Assembly: GCA_026126165.1 (NCBI GenBank)
Contig: JAHCJR010000008.1
Span: 1 to 61,224 of the forward strand
Direction: 5' to 3'
DNA length: 61,224 nt
DNA from: Alphaproteobacteria bacterium
GTDB taxonomy: Bacteria; Pseudomonadota; Alphaproteobacteria; Ferrovibrionales; Ferrovibrionaceae
Below, piece by piece: positions 1-9,401 of the stretch. The translations under genes and the position numbers were made by a program. Position 1 is the stretch's first letter, and each line of letters begins with the position of its first letter. Below the pieces are notes generated by a model. The model was not told where the DNA came from and made no database searches. It saw only the letters and a list, made by a program, of their open reading frames with translations.

Positions 1-1208
1 CGGTCTACGCCGTGCGCGGCGGGCCCATCAGCAATGATGTCCAGCACCCTCTGCCGCGGATTCAGCGAGGCATAGGGATCCTGGAAAATCATCTGAATGC
101 CACTTCGAACCTTGCGCATCTCGCTTTCCGCGAGCGTCGCAAGCTCCGTCTCACGGAATCGTATCGAGCCTTCCGTCACGTCGAGCAGTCGGACGACACA
201 CCGCGCCAGTGTCGATTTGCCGGAACCGGATTCACCGACCAGGCCTAGCGTTTCTCCTCGATGCAGCACGAGCTCGGCGGCATCGACCGCGCAGATCGAA
301 CGACCGCGGCGGAATAGCCCTACGCCCCGGCGAAACAGTTTGCTGACGCTCCTAACCTGCAGGATCGGCTGCGCCGGGGTGAGCACACTTCGATCCCGAG
401 CATCGCGCTCGCGCCTGAGCCCAGCGATCAGGGTTCGTGTGTAGGGATGCTGCGGGCGATGGAGCACATCCACCACATGGCCGGACTCGACGAGCTGGCC
501 GTGCCTCATCACGACAACCCGATCGGCGATCTCGGCGACGACGCCGAAATCGTGGGTGATGAAGAGCACGCCCATACCCATCCGCGACTGGATGCGCTTG
601 ATGAGCGCCAGAATCTGCTTCTGCGTCGTCACGTCGAGCGCGGTGGTCGGCTCGTCGGCGATCAGCAGCACCGGATCGAGCGCCAGCGCCATGGCGATCA
701 TGACGCGCTGGCGCTGCCCGCCCGAAAGGCGGAACGGATAGGCGTGGCGGAGCTGCTCGGGCTCCGGCAGTTCGACCGCATGCATGAGTTCGAGGACACG
801 TTCGGTTCGCCGGCGCTGGTCGAGGTCGGTATGCGCTTCGAGAATTTCCTCGATCTGCCGGCCTACGCGCATCAGCGGGTTGAGCGCGGTCATCGGCTCC
901 TGGAAGATCATTGAGATGCGCCGGCCGCGCAGTTCGCGCATTTCCGTGCGCGAGAGGGCGAGCAGGTCGGTACCGTCCAGGTGGATGCTTCCGCCGGCGA
1001 TCGAGACCGAGCGCGGCAACAGGCGCATGATGGCGGCCGCGGTCAGCGACTTTCCCGAGCCGGATTCGCCGACGATGCAGAGAATCTCCGATTCGCCGAT
1101 ATCGAAGCTGATATCGTTCACGGCGAACGGCCGGTCCGCGTGGGCGGGAAGTGCTACCTTCAGGTTACGCACCTCGAGCAGGCTGCGCGACGTCCCCGAC
1201 GAGGCCAT
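1..1208 (-). CDS. Fused double ABC ATPase of a peptide-type importer (partial at left edge)
   Basis: Energises the neighbouring DppBC-type permeases for uptake of a peptide or similar solute. Reading leftwards from an ATG at 1208, the visible 402 residues contain a complete first ATPase: Walker A GESGSGKS at residues 47-54, signature LSGGQRQRV, Walker B ending IADEPT, and a switch histidine in FITHD. A linker follows, then a second ATPase starting with another GESGSGKS near 325-332 and a Q-loop [10 protein letters not shown], after which the window ends. DppD and DppF are normally two genes; here they are one polypeptide. The start overlaps the permease stop as TGATG, so it is the last visible gene of the operon. 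Confident of the family; the substrate is unknown. Confidence 0.93.
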   Translation of the reverse strand, partial: MASSGTSRSLLEVRNLKVALPAHADRPFAVNDISFDIGESEILCIVGESGSGKSLTAAAIMRLLPRSVSIAGGSIHLDGTDLLALSRTEMRELRGRRISMIFQEPMTALNPLMRVGRQIEEILEAHTDLDQRRRTERVLELMHAVELPEPEQLRHAYPFRLSGGQRQRVMIAMALALDPVLLIADEPTTALDVTTQKQILALIKRIQSRMGMGVLFITHDFGVVAEIADRVVVMRHGQLVESGHVVDVLHRPQHPYTRTLIAGLRRERDARDRSVLTPAQPILQVRSVSKLFRRGVGLFRRGRSICAVDAAELVLHRGETLGLVGESGSGKSTLARCVVRLLDVTEGSIRFRETELATLAESEMRKVRSGIQMIFQDPYASLNPRQRVLDIIADGPAAHGVD

Positions 1209-2062
1209 CAGCGTCCCTCCCGCGTCAGGCGTGGGTTGAGGGCGTCGTTCAGTCCTTCTCCCACCAGGTTCAGCGCCAGAACGGTGAGCAGGATGGCGAG
1301 GCCGGGAAAGAAGCTCATCCACCAGGCGGTCCGCAGGACGGTGCGCGCCGAGCCGATCATGAAGCCCCAGCTCATCATGTTGGGATCGCCGAGGCCGAGA
1401 AAGCTGAGCGAGCTTTCGATGAGGATCGCGGTCGCCACCATGAGCGAGCCGGCGACGATGATGGGCGAGACGGCGTTCGGCAGGATCTCGACGAAGATGA
1501 TGTGCCGGCTGGAGCGGCCCAGCACGACGGAAGCCTGGACGAATTCGCGCGTGCGCAGCGTGAGAAACTCGCCGCGCACCAGGCGGGCGACCGGCGGCCA
1601 GCTCACGATGGCGATGGCGGCGACGATCGATGCGATGCTCGGCGTGAAGATGGCGACCAGGACGATGGCGAAGACGAAGCTGGGGATGGTCTGGAAAAAC
1701 TCCGTGAAGCGCATGAGCAGGTCGTCGACCAGGCCGCCATAGTAGCCGGCGACCGAGCCGAGGATCACGCCGAGGCTCACTGCGGCAAAGGTCGCGACGA
1801 AGCCGATCAGGAGCGAGACCCGCGCGCCATGCACGATGCCCATGAGGATGTCCCGGCCCAGCGTGTCGGTGCCGAGGGGAAATTCCGGATCGAACGGCTT
1901 CTGGAACGGCGCTCCCGCCATGTCCCAGGGGTTGCCTGGGAAGAGTGTCGGGCCGAGCAGGGCGGTGGCGAGGACAAGGACCAGTACGGCCAGCCCGACG
2001 ATGGCTCCCTTGTTGCGGCGGTAGCGCTGCCAGAAGTCGCGCAGTCCCTCCATTCCGGTCAT
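1208..2062 (-). CDS. ABC peptide-type permease, DppC-like
   Basis: Inner-membrane permease, 284 aa. An N-terminal charged stretch is followed by a first membrane helix (IVGLAVLVLVLATALLG), then the OppC-type motif PLGTDTLGRDIL and five more hydrophobic segments. The EAA loop that touches the ATPase is visible as EFVQASVVLGRSSRHIIFVEILPN, here read as EFVQA...G...I...ILPN. I chose the ATG at 2062 because it overlaps the stop of the upstream permease (ATGA) and gives the usual DppC length; a longer open frame exists upstream but lies inside the dppB gene. Translationally coupled to both neighbours. The transported solute cannot be read from sequence. Confidence 0.93.
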   Translation of the reverse strand: MTGMEGLRDFWQRYRRNKGAIVGLAVLVLVLATALLGPTLFPGNPWDMAGAPFQKPFDPEFPLGTDTLGRDILMGIVHGARVSLLIGFVATFAAVSLGVILGSVAGYYGGLVDDLLMRFTEFFQTIPSFVFAIVLVAIFTPSIASIVAAIAIVSWPPVARLVRGEFLTLRTREFVQASVVLGRSSRHIIFVEILPNAVSPIIVAGSLMVATAILIESSLSFLGLGDPNMMSWGFMIGSARTVLRTAWWMSFFPGLAILLTVLALNLVGEGLNDALNPRLTREGR

Positions 2063-3036
2063 TGTCCTAGCTCGATACGGGGATCCACGAAGGAATAGAT
2101 GACATCGGTGATCAGGTTGACGGCGATCACCATGAAGCTGGTCAGGATGAAGACGCCGAGCAGCAGGTTGTAGTCCCGCTGCATGACGGTCTCGAATGCC
2201 AGGCGGCCGATGCCGGGCCAGGCAAAGACGGTCTCGACGACGATCGAGCCGCCGATCAGGTAGCCTGCCTTGACGCCGGCCATGGTGATCACCGGCAGGA
2301 TGGCGTTGCGAAGCACATGGATCCGCACGATGCGCCCTTCGCGCAGGCCTTTCGCATGAGCGGTGCGCACGAAGTCCTGGTCGCGCATTTCGAGCATGGA
2401 TGCGCGGGTCATGCGGGCATAGACCGCCATGTGAAAGAGGGCCAGCGTGATCGCCGGCAGGATCAGGTGGTGCAGCACGTCGAGGGCGAAGGCGGCGCCG
2501 GTGAGTTTGCCGCCGACGGTGTACATGCCGAAGGAGGGCAGCCAGCCCAAAGTGACTGAAAACAGCAGGATGCCCATGAGGCCGACCCAGAATATGGGTG
2601 TGGCGTAGAAAAAGAGGGCGATGACCGTGACCAGGGAATCCGACCATTGCCCGACGCGCGAGGCGGCGAGGATACCGAGCAGGACGCCGACGACGAGGGA
2701 GAGGAGGAAAGCCGTGCCGGTGAGCAGCAGTGTCGCCGGAACCCGCTCCAGCAACAGATCGGCGACCGGACGCTGCTGGCGGTAGGAGAAGCCGAGATCG
2801 AGCGTTACCACGTTCTTGATGTAGATGGTGAGCTGCTCGTGCAGCGGGCGATCCAGGCCGAACTCCTTGCGGAGCTGGCTCATAAATACCTCGTCCGCCG
2901 CGCCGGCCTCGCCCGCCATCACGCTGGCGGGGTCGCCCGGCGCCATGCGGATGAGCAGGAAGTTCAGGATGATGATGCCAAGCAGGACGACGATGCCCTT
3001 GACCACCCGCTGGGCGATGAACTGAAGTCGCTGCAA
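2059..3036 (-). CDS. ABC peptide-type permease, DppB-like
   Basis: Inner-membrane permease of 325 aa, the usual DppB length. It begins with the typical N-terminal helix (VVKGIVVLLGIIILNFLL) and the DppB motif RMAPGDPASVM, has a periplasmic segment with the motif GFSYRQQRPV, then five further helices. The cytoplasmic EAA loop DFVRTAHAKGLREGRIVRIH is well conserved. It follows the binding-protein gene after 54 bases and overlaps dppC by 4 bases, giving an operon order of binding protein, B, C, fused DF. Confidence 0.94.
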   Translation of the reverse strand: MQRLQFIAQRVVKGIVVLLGIIILNFLLIRMAPGDPASVMAGEAGAADEVFMSQLRKEFGLDRPLHEQLTIYIKNVVTLDLGFSYRQQRPVADLLLERVPATLLLTGTAFLLSLVVGVLLGILAASRVGQWSDSLVTVIALFFYATPIFWVGLMGILLFSVTLGWLPSFGMYTVGGKLTGAAFALDVLHHLILPAITLALFHMAVYARMTRASMLEMRDQDFVRTAHAKGLREGRIVRIHVLRNAILPVITMAGVKAGYLIGGSIVVETVFAWPGIGRLAFETVMQRDYNLLLGVFILTSFMVIAVNLITDVIYSFVDPRIELGQ

Positions 3037-3090
3037 ATCACCACCCCAGGCGGATGCCGCCGGACGCCGGTTTCCGCCGTCCCGCCCTGG

Positions 3091-4680
3091 TCACTGCCGG
3101 ACCATATGAACGTCGGCGAAATTGTCCCGCACGCCGATGCCCGATGTGACCACGTTCCTGAACTGCTTGTTGATGAAGGTCGGGAACTCAAGTTCGAGCA
3201 GCCAGGCCACGGGCACGTCCTCCACCAGGATGCGCTGGATCTCGCTGTACATCGCCTGGATCTGCGCCGGCTCGACCGCCACCGCCGCCTTGCTGAAAAG
3301 CTCGTCGATGCGCGGATTGGTGTAGCCGTTGACGTTGCTGAACAGCACGCCCTTGCGGATGTTGCTCGTGATGTAGAGCCGCGACACGCCGAGTGCGGGG
3401 TGGCCGAGCTGGCTCAGCACCTGATGGGTCATTTCGTAGTCCCAGTTGCGCACCCTGTCCCCCCAGCCGGCGACGTCGGAGGTGCGGATGGTCACTTCGA
3501 TGCCGACCCGAGCGAGTGCCTGCTTGGTATATTCCGCAAGGCGCTTGTAGATATCGCCATAAGGCAGGGCATCGAGGGTCACGCGCACCCGAACCCCGTC
3601 GGTGCCGCGCTTCAGGCCCATCTCGTCCAGGAGCTGCTCCGACTTCTTCAGATCGAGCGGATACTTGGGCACGTTGGCGTCATAGTGCGGAATGCTCGAA
3701 TGGATCGGGCCTGTCGCGATCTTGCCAAGGCCGAACCAGATGCGGTCCCGGATGAAGTCGCGGTCCATCGCGTAGTAGACCGCTTGCCGGAAGCGCCGGT
3801 CGTTCATCGGCGGATTGCGCAGGTTGAAGTCGAGCCACACCATCTGCGCCAGATACTCGTAGCCCTTCGTCGTCAGTTCGAGATGGGGCATGGCCTTGAG
3901 GCGCGGCACCTCGAAGGTTTCGATATCGGCAAAAGCCGAAAGATGGGTTTGGCCGGTCTCCATGGCGACCACCCTGGCACCCGCATCCGGCAGGACGCGG
4001 TAGTAGATGGCGTCAAGATAGGGCTTGCCCGGCTGCCAGTACTCGTCGTTGCGGACCAGGTGAATATGCGAGCCGCGCACCCATTCCTGAAGCTTGAACG
4101 GTCCGGTCCCGATCGGCGTCTGGTTGGCCGGATTATTGCGATAATTGGTCCCGTCGTAGATGTGCTTGGGCACGATCGGCGCCGTGCTCGGCTCCCAGGC
4201 CATGATGAACGGCGCGAAGGGCTCCTTGAGGCGGAAGACGACGGTATTGCGATCGGGCGCGGTGACCGACTCGGCGCGCTGCATGATCGGGCGTGAGCGC
4301 GGATGCACCTCGATCAGGTATTTCGTCGCCGTGAAGACCACGTCCTCGGCGGTGAAGGGCTGACCGTCATGCCACTTGACGTTCTCGTGCAGGCGGAAAG
4401 TGTAGGTCCGGCCATCCTCGGAAACCTCCCAGGATTTGGCGAGGCCCGGCATCGGCTTGAGATCGGTGCTGTAGCGCAGCAGGCTCTCGTAGATCTTGCC
4501 GGCGACGATGGCGGTCGGCGTCGTCTGGCTGATGCCGATCATGAGCGTCGGCGGCTCGGGCGAAATGATGCTGCTGAGCGTCCCGCCCCGCTGCGGTTGC
4601 TGAGCATCGGCCGGCGCGTCGGGCATCATTACGAGCATGGCGGCCAGGGCGAGCGGTGTCAGGAAACGCTTCGTGGGCAT
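3091..4680 (-). CDS. ABC transporter substrate-binding protein, family 5 (peptide/nickel type)
   Basis: Periplasmic solute receptor, 529 aa. A Sec signal peptide (LTPLALAAMLVMMPDAPADA, cleavage near residue 27) is followed by the mature start QQPQRGGTLSS. Family 5 hallmarks include KIYESLLRYSTDLKPMPGLA, SEDGRTYTFRLHENVKWHDG and GTGPFKLQEW. The ATG at 4680 is preferred because GGAGG lies 5 bases upstream, and the longer in-frame extension crosses the promoter. First gene of the ABC operon, divergent from the M81 gene across a gap with a GTATAC palindrome. A close paralogue lies at 11602-13185. Ligand unknown; an amino-acid derivative is suggested by the neighbours. Confidence 0.93.
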   Translation of the reverse strand: MPTKRFLTPLALAAMLVMMPDAPADAQQPQRGGTLSSIISPEPPTLMIGISQTTPTAIVAGKIYESLLRYSTDLKPMPGLAKSWEVSEDGRTYTFRLHENVKWHDGQPFTAEDVVFTATKYLIEVHPRSRPIMQRAESVTAPDRNTVVFRLKEPFAPFIMAWEPSTAPIVPKHIYDGTNYRNNPANQTPIGTGPFKLQEWVRGSHIHLVRNDEYWQPGKPYLDAIYYRVLPDAGARVVAMETGQTHLSAFADIETFEVPRLKAMPHLELTTKGYEYLAQMVWLDFNLRNPPMNDRRFRQAVYYAMDRDFIRDRIWFGLGKIATGPIHSSIPHYDANVPKYPLDLKKSEQLLDEMGLKRGTDGVRVRVTLDALPYGDIYKRLAEYTKQALARVGIEVTIRTSDVAGWGDRVRNWDYEMTHQVLSQLGHPALGVSRLYITSNIRKGVLFSNVNGYTNPRIDELFSKAAVAVEPAQIQAMYSEIQRILVEDVPVAWLLELEFPTFINKQFRNVVTSGIGVRDNFADVHMVRQ

Positions 4681-4737
4681 GGTCGCCTCCACAAGCTGAT
4701 TGCGATGCCGCGGCATCATCCGTATCATCAGGTTAAA

Positions 4738-4749
4738 TTGTATACGCAA
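4738..4749. promoter_or_regulatory. Putative GntR operator (TTGTATACGCAA)
   Basis: An imperfect TTGTATACAA-type palindrome with GTATAC core at 4740-4745, placed about 55 bases from both divergent start codons (4680 and 4801). The same core recurs in three other promoter gaps of this cluster (9304, 11547, 13681). FCD-type GntR proteins commonly bind short palindromes of the GT-N-AC kind, and such a gene sits at 8551-9270. Assignment to that regulator is inference. Confidence 0.55.
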
Positions 4750-4800
4750 CAGAATGCAAGACGTAATAAGCGTTCTGCTGACCTAAGTCCGGGGTATCCG

Positions 4801-6258
4801 ATGAAACGTTCGCTTGCCGTTGCCCGCCTCTGGCTGGAGGTCAATTCCTTCTCGCCGATTCCGACAATGCGCGAAGATTTCGTTGCCAAGGAGTGGCTGC
4901 GCGGCTCCGGCGTGCTCGATACGTTTCGCGGCACGCCGACCGAGCTTGGGGCGCTGGCCGATTTCGCGGCGCGGCACGACGACTGGTCGGTGCATGTCTT
5001 CCGCTGCGCGGCGGCGGAACCGGGCGGGCCGATGGACGATGCGCTCTATGAAGAGTTCCTGGATGAGTTGCGCCGCGACCTCGCGGGCGGGCGCTGGGAT
5101 GGCGTTTATCTTTCCCTGCATGGCGCGCTGGCCACCGGCCGGCGTCCCTGCGCCGACCGCGATCTGGTGGCGATGGTGCGCGAATGCGTCGGCGCGGTGC
5201 CGATCGGGGCCAGCTTCGACATGCACGCCAATCTCGGACCGGAGATGGTCGAGCTGCTCGATATCGCGGCCGGTTACAAGACGCTGCCCCATATCGACAT
5301 GCACGACACGGCGGCCAAGGTCCTCGCGCTTCTCGACCGCTGCGTGCGCGGCGAGGTGCGGCCGAAAGGGTCGCTGGTGCGTCCCGGCCATATCCTGCAC
5401 AGTTTCAACATGCGCACGACCGATGGCCCCATGCGCGAGCTCGAGGAACTGGCGCTCCGGCGCAGCACGGGCCCTATCCTCGACATCACGCCCTTCGGCG
5501 GCTTTCCTTACTGCGATTCTCCCCATACCGGGGCATCGGTCATGGTCTATGCCGATGCCGATGCCGCGGCGGCCGATGCCGCGGCGCGCGAGATTGCCGG
5601 CGAGGTGACCAGGCTGGCCCCCCAGTTCGCCATAACCCGGCCGGGCCCGAGGGAAGGATTGGAACAGGCGCTGGCCGCGCCCCCCGGCACCGTCGCCATC
5701 CTCGAGTCAGGCGACAACACGTATTCCGGGGGCATCGCCGACACGACCGGGCTGTTCCGCGCACTGGTCGAGATGCGGCCCGACGTGCCCTGCGTCTTCG
5801 CGTATTTCTGCGATCCGGACCTGGTGGCGCGCGCGCATGCGGCGGGTATCGGCGGCGAACTCGACTGCGAGCTTGGCGGTCGCGTGGCACCGGAATTCGG
5901 CGCGCCGGTGCCGCTGCGGGCAAGCATCGAGACACTGACCGAGGGGGTCTTCACCAACAAGGGCCCGATGCAACGCGGCGTCGAGGTACGGATGGGCCGA
6001 AGCGCGGTGCTGCGCTCCGGCAGCATCGCCGTCATCGTCACCGAGCGCCGGCAGCCGGTCAACGATCTCGCCTACATGGAACTGCACCGACTGCCGCTCG
6101 AGCGGATCCGCCTTCTCTGCGTGAAGGCAAAGAATCACTTTCGCGCGGCCTTCGCGCCGCACTGCGCCCAGGTGCTCGAAGTGGACACGCCCGGCCCCGC
6201 CGGTATCGACCTCGGCCGGCTTCCCTACCGCCATGCCGACAGGGCGGCGCTGGTCTGA
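4801..6258 (+). CDS. M81 family metallopeptidase, MlrC-like
   Basis: Predicted zinc hydrolase related to MlrC, the last enzyme of microcystin/nodularin breakdown, which cleaves peptide bonds next to unusual amino acids. 485 aa, the usual length. Motifs: SLHGA at about 105-109, ASFDMHANLG around 138-146 and GYKTLPHIDMHDT around 159-170 carry the Asp and His residues expected for the metal site; a C-terminal MlrC domain includes FTNKGPM. No signal peptide, so cytoplasmic. The ATG at 4801 fits the family N-terminus (LAVARLWLEVNSFSP); the open frame upstream is non-homologous. M81 genes beside Dpp-type importers are common in alphaproteobacteria, which supports joint handling of an imported peptide or amide. 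Substrate unknown. Confidence 0.9.
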   Translation: MKRSLAVARLWLEVNSFSPIPTMREDFVAKEWLRGSGVLDTFRGTPTELGALADFAARHDDWSVHVFRCAAAEPGGPMDDALYEEFLDELRRDLAGGRWDGVYLSLHGALATGRRPCADRDLVAMVRECVGAVPIGASFDMHANLGPEMVELLDIAAGYKTLPHIDMHDTAAKVLALLDRCVRGEVRPKGSLVRPGHILHSFNMRTTDGPMRELEELALRRSTGPILDITPFGGFPYCDSPHTGASVMVYADADAAAADAAAREIAGEVTRLAPQFAITRPGPREGLEQALAAPPGTVAILESGDNTYSGGIADTTGLFRALVEMRPDVPCVFAYFCDPDLVARAHAAGIGGELDCELGGRVAPEFGAPVPLRASIETLTEGVFTNKGPMQRGVEVRMGRSAVLRSGSIAVIVTERRQPVNDLAYMELHRLPLERIRLLCVKAKNHFRAAFAPHCAQVLEVDTPGPAGIDLGRLPYRHADRAALV

Positions 6259-6271
6259 TCTTCCGGTTGCT

Positions 6272-7102
6272 TCAGCTTCCGACGTGCAGCGGTGCCACCA
6301 TCGAGCGGAGCGCGGCCATCACGCTCGGCGCGATGATGCGGCTCGTCTTCGGATTGGCCTCGGAGGGACGGTTGCGGCTGGTCATGGAGAGGATGACTTC
6401 GTCCGCCTCCAGCTCGACATTGTGGACGGCGCCGGGGATGGTCGGATCGGCCCAGATCTCCACCATCGTGCGGTCGAAGCCGATGCCGGCCAGGCTGAGC
6501 GATATGGCGACGTTGAAGTGCCGGGGAAACGCCGCCGCCGCCTCGCGGGCGGTGCCGTCGAAGACGCGGACCGGCTCGGCGAGCGGCTTGCGGAAGTCGT
6601 AGCCCTGCCGCTCCAGGAACTCCTCGCCGACGAAGCTCGAAGGCTTGATCCGTGAATTGAGCTTGACCGAACGGATCGTGCCTTCGGCGGCGCAGCGCAC
6701 GGAATCGAGGCCGGGCAGGGCGCCGCTGGCGATGCGGATGCGCCCGGCATGTCGTTCGGCGTATTCCATGATGTCGGGAAAGGCGGGCACGCCGCCCGCG
6801 CTCAGCGCCAGCATGAGGCGGCCCTGCCCGAGAATGGCGCGCGCCACTTCAGGGAAGGCTTCGGCGGTCGCACACTCGACGACGATCTCGGCATGCTTCG
6901 CCACCTCCGACAGGGGCACCACGGAAGGCCGGATCCGGCGCAGGCCGGCGCAGTTCGCCCGTGCCTTGTCGAGGTCGCGCGCGGCAATGGCGGTGAGCTC
7001 GGCTTCCGGCAGCGCGCCTTCGTCGAGGCGGCTGGCGATGTAGCGTCCGACGCTGCCGAACCCGGCAAGCGCGACGCGAACCCGCGGCCGCCCGGCACTC
7101 AC
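6272..7102 (-). CDS. Aspartate dehydrogenase-like NAD(P)-dependent oxidoreductase
   Basis: Resembles L-aspartate dehydrogenase (NadX family), which interconverts aspartate and iminoaspartate/oxaloacetate plus ammonia. 276 aa. Rossmann start VALAGFGSVGRYIASRL near residue 10, then LSAGGVPAF, RIRIASGALPGLDS and the C-terminal domain motif FPRHFNVAISLSLAGIG with the histidine-asparagine pair typical of the family. The start is a GTG at 7102 whose bases overlap the PrpD stop (GTGA), so translation is coupled. A long open frame continues upstream through the prpD gene but is only a shadow. Ends 14 bases from the convergent M81 gene. Family call is firm; that the true substrate is aspartate is not. 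Confidence 0.85.
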   Translation of the reverse strand: MSAGRPRVRVALAGFGSVGRYIASRLDEGALPEAELTAIAARDLDKARANCAGLRRIRPSVVPLSEVAKHAEIVVECATAEAFPEVARAILGQGRLMLALSAGGVPAFPDIMEYAERHAGRIRIASGALPGLDSVRCAAEGTIRSVKLNSRIKPSSFVGEEFLERQGYDFRKPLAEPVRVFDGTAREAAAAFPRHFNVAISLSLAGIGFDRTMVEIWADPTIPGAVHNVELEADEVILSMTSRNRPSEANPKTSRIIAPSVMAALRSMVAPLHVGS

Positions 7103-8499
7103 CCGGCGGCTCCCGCATCCGGCTTCGGCCGCATCAGATCGGCGAAGCCCGACACCGAGGACTGCGACCAGAGGCCCGCGACGCATGCCGCGAGATCCCG
7201 CACCCGGGCGGGGGCGGCAACGGTGCCGGCGAGGCGTTCGAACTTGGCGCGGATCTCCGCCTCGCTGAGGGCCGCCTCCGGATAACCGCGCGCGATGGCG
7301 TTGCGGCCCGAGAAAGTCTGCCCCTTGCGCGTCCTGACTTCCATGACCGTTTCGTAGCGGTTCGGGAAGCCGGCATCGAGCTCGTCGTCCGCCACCACGC
7401 TGACGGACCGCGACAGCCGCGCCACCTCGGGGTCGCTCAGGCGCCGGTCCTGGAAAAGGTCGCGCACGCCAAGCCCTTCGCGCGTCAGCGCCACCGGCAG
7501 GATGTATTGGGCGCAATGGCTTTTGAGCGGGTTGTTGTCGATGCAATGCGTGCCGGAACTCGGGAAACGGATGGTGATGGCCTCGATATCGGCAATGTCG
7601 AGCTTCTGCTCCCGGGCGATCCCCAGCAGCGTGTCGAGACCCGGATGGAGGAATGAGACGCTGGAATAGGGTTTGATCGCCAGTTCCATGATGCCATCGA
7701 AGCGGCGCCCGAGTTCCTCGGTGAGAAGTTCCGGGCGGGGATTGCGGCTGAAGGCACGAAAGACGGTATGGCCGTGATCGAAGATGCCGGTCGGCCCGCC
7801 GAAACCGCGCGCCGCGAGCAGGGCGGCGGTGACCCCGTTGCGTGCCGCCATGCCCATCTGGAACGGGCGGGAATTCTCCGTCTCGTCCGATTCCCAGGCC
7901 ATCAGTCCGGATGCCTGGCAGCCGGCCAGACCGAATGCGCGTTCGACCTTCGCCGCATCGAGGCCGAGCAGGAAGGACGCGGCCGCGGTGGCGCCGAAGC
8001 ATCCGCACACCGCGGAAGGATGGAAGCCGAGATTGTACTGTTCGACCGGCCCGAGCGCCATCGAGAGCCGGTACTCGATCTCGCAACCGAGAACGACGGC
8101 GGCAACCAGCTTCGCGCCACTTGCCCCGGTTGCTTCCGACACGGCAAGCGCCGTCGGCAGCATCACCGCAACCGGATGCAGCACACCCTCGGGATGATGC
8201 GGCTCCACGTCGCAGGCATAGCCAAGCGTGCCGTTCACAAGTGCTGCATTGACCAGGCTGGTGCGAAAGCCATGGCCAATGACACTCGCCTGCGGCGCGC
8301 CGCCCAGTTCTTCCGCGAGGCCCGCGATAAGCCGGCCGGTGGATATCTTCGGATCGCTGGCAGCAAGCAGCGCGCCGCAGCAATCGAGGATCATCTGCAG
8401 CGCCCGCGCGCGCACCTCCGGCGGCACCGCCTCGGCCGTAAAGCCGGCGACATGATCGGCAAGCGCCCTCGTCAGTGGGCCGGAACCTGGGGACGCCAT
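7099..8499 (-). CDS. MmgE/PrpD family protein
   Basis: 466 aa, full length for the MmgE/PrpD superfamily, which contains 2-methylcitrate dehydratase, cis-aconitate decarboxylase and iminodisuccinate epimerase. Family signatures: NAALVNGTLGYACDVEPHH near residue 95-115 (the usual HA.D. region), GCEIEYRLSMALG, a GFHPSAVCGCFGATAAA segment around 155-172 and IKPYSSVSFLHPGLD around 290. No transmembrane segment or signal peptide. Its overlap with an aspartate-dehydrogenase-like gene and the GntR gene 51 bases upstream make it part of an amino-acid catabolic unit. An epimerase or dehydratase acting on a substituted dicarboxylic amino acid is possible; this is inference, and the exact reaction cannot be read. 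Confidence 0.88.
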   Translation of the reverse strand: MASPGSGPLTRALADHVAGFTAEAVPPEVRARALQMILDCCGALLAASDPKISTGRLIAGLAEELGGAPQASVIGHGFRTSLVNAALVNGTLGYACDVEPHHPEGVLHPVAVMLPTALAVSEATGASGAKLVAAVVLGCEIEYRLSMALGPVEQYNLGFHPSAVCGCFGATAAASFLLGLDAAKVERAFGLAGCQASGLMAWESDETENSRPFQMGMAARNGVTAALLAARGFGGPTGIFDHGHTVFRAFSRNPRPELLTEELGRRFDGIMELAIKPYSSVSFLHPGLDTLLGIAREQKLDIADIEAITIRFPSSGTHCIDNNPLKSHCAQYILPVALTREGLGVRDLFQDRRLSDPEVARLSRSVSVVADDELDAGFPNRYETVMEVRTRKGQTFSGRNAIARGYPEAALSEAEIRAKFERLAGTVAAPARVRDLAACVAGLWSQSSVSGFADLMRPKPDAGAAG

Positions 8500-8550
8500 G
8501 CGGGAATGCTCCTTGTCCAGTCGGGATTGTTCGGAAAGTCCGGGGGCCGG

Positions 8551-9270
8551 TCAGTTCGAGGTGCGGCGTCGGGATGCGGTGCGCGGTCGCGCATACTCGC
8601 CCATGTAGATCCGGGCGAAGCCTTCGCGGATCACCTCGACGATCTGGTCGAGCCGGCGGGCGATATGGCTGTTCATCACCTCGGCGCAGCGGTCGGCATC
8701 GCGCGCCTGCAGCGCGGCCAGCACGCTTGCATGTTCGCTCTGCGTGTTCGAGCGCCGGTCGTTCTCCATGTCGATCCAGCGACAGAAACGGATGCGGGCA
8801 TTGATGTTCTGCAGGATGCGCAGATATTCGGCATTGCGCGACAGTCTGGCGATACGTTCGTGGAACTCCTCGTCCAGGCGCACCAGCTCCATGACCGATG
8901 TATCGGCGGGGGCCGAGCGGCTGCCCTTGAGGAACAGGGCAAGGTCTTCCAGTTCCTCGTCGCTCGCCCGTTCCACGGCAAGCCGCGCCGCCGCGGCTTC
9001 CAGCGACCGGCGCACTTCGTAGAGATCGAAGATTTCCTTGGCGTCCAGCGGGCGGCACTGAAAGCTGCGGTTCGGACCGAGAACCAGGAAGCCTTCGCTC
9101 ACCAGCCGGTTCATCGCCTCGCGGATCGGCGTGCGGCTGACATTGAGACGCTTGGCGATTTCAAGTTCCGCCAGCCGCTCTCCCGGCCGCAACTGGTAGG
9201 TGACCGCCATCGCCTTGAGTTGCTCGTACGCCCAATCGGCGAGGTTGGTGGTCTTGTCCGCTGTCTTCAT
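8551..9270 (-). CDS. GntR family transcriptional regulator, FCD (FadR-type) domain
   Basis: 239 aa if started at the ATG at 9270, which has AGGAG just upstream; an ATG at 9288 adds six residues but lacks a ribosome site. N-terminal winged helix contains the GntR signature LAELEIAKRLNVSRTPIREA. The C-terminal FCD domain has RRSLEAAAARLA and the metal/ligand residues in LDEEFHERIARLS, SEHASVLAAL and MNSHIARRLD (Asp and three His), so a carboxylate-ligand sensor is likely. It is divergent from the DadA-like gene and probably co-transcribed with the prpD-aspartate dehydrogenase pair. GTATAC palindromes in its own and three neighbouring promoter gaps suggest that it is the local regulator. Confidence 0.92.
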   Translation of the reverse strand: MKTADKTTNLADWAYEQLKAMAVTYQLRPGERLAELEIAKRLNVSRTPIREAMNRLVSEGFLVLGPNRSFQCRPLDAKEIFDLYEVRRSLEAAAARLAVERASDEELEDLALFLKGSRSAPADTSVMELVRLDEEFHERIARLSRNAEYLRILQNINARIRFCRWIDMENDRRSNTQSEHASVLAALQARDADRCAEVMNSHIARRLDQIVEVIREGFARIYMGEYARPRTASRRRTSN

Positions 9271-9303
9271 GTTCTCCTGCTTGGGCATCGGTGCACCGCG
9301 TTA

Positions 9304-9352
9304 TTGTATACAGATTCGTATTGTGAACAAGCGATCCTGTTTGATATACAGG
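9304..9352. promoter_or_regulatory. Clustered GntR operator-like palindromes
   Basis: Three related elements lie between the GntR and DadA-like starts: TTGTATACAG (9304-9313), TTGTGAACAA (9321-9330, a palindrome with a mismatched centre) and CCTGTTTGATATACAGG (9336-9352, ends inverted). They resemble the single sites at 4738, 11547 and 13681. The first begins about 15 bases upstream of the longer GntR start at 9288 and 34 bases from the preferred start at 9270, suggesting autoregulation. Binding is inferred. Confidence 0.55.
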
Positions 9353-9401
9353 CGAAATCGGATCCAGGCGAGCCCATGTTCGCCGAAGCGCAGGAGGCGG
9401 G

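Noticed and set aside
5551-5590. Short GATGCCG repeats within the M81 gene.
   Set aside because: They encode an Asp/Ala-rich helix in frame and are explained by codon bias.
6272-9058. A 928-codon open frame on the minus strand.
   Set aside because: Only the last 276 codons (to 7102) resemble a protein family; the rest is an out-of-frame shadow of the PrpD and GntR genes, a common effect of high GC.
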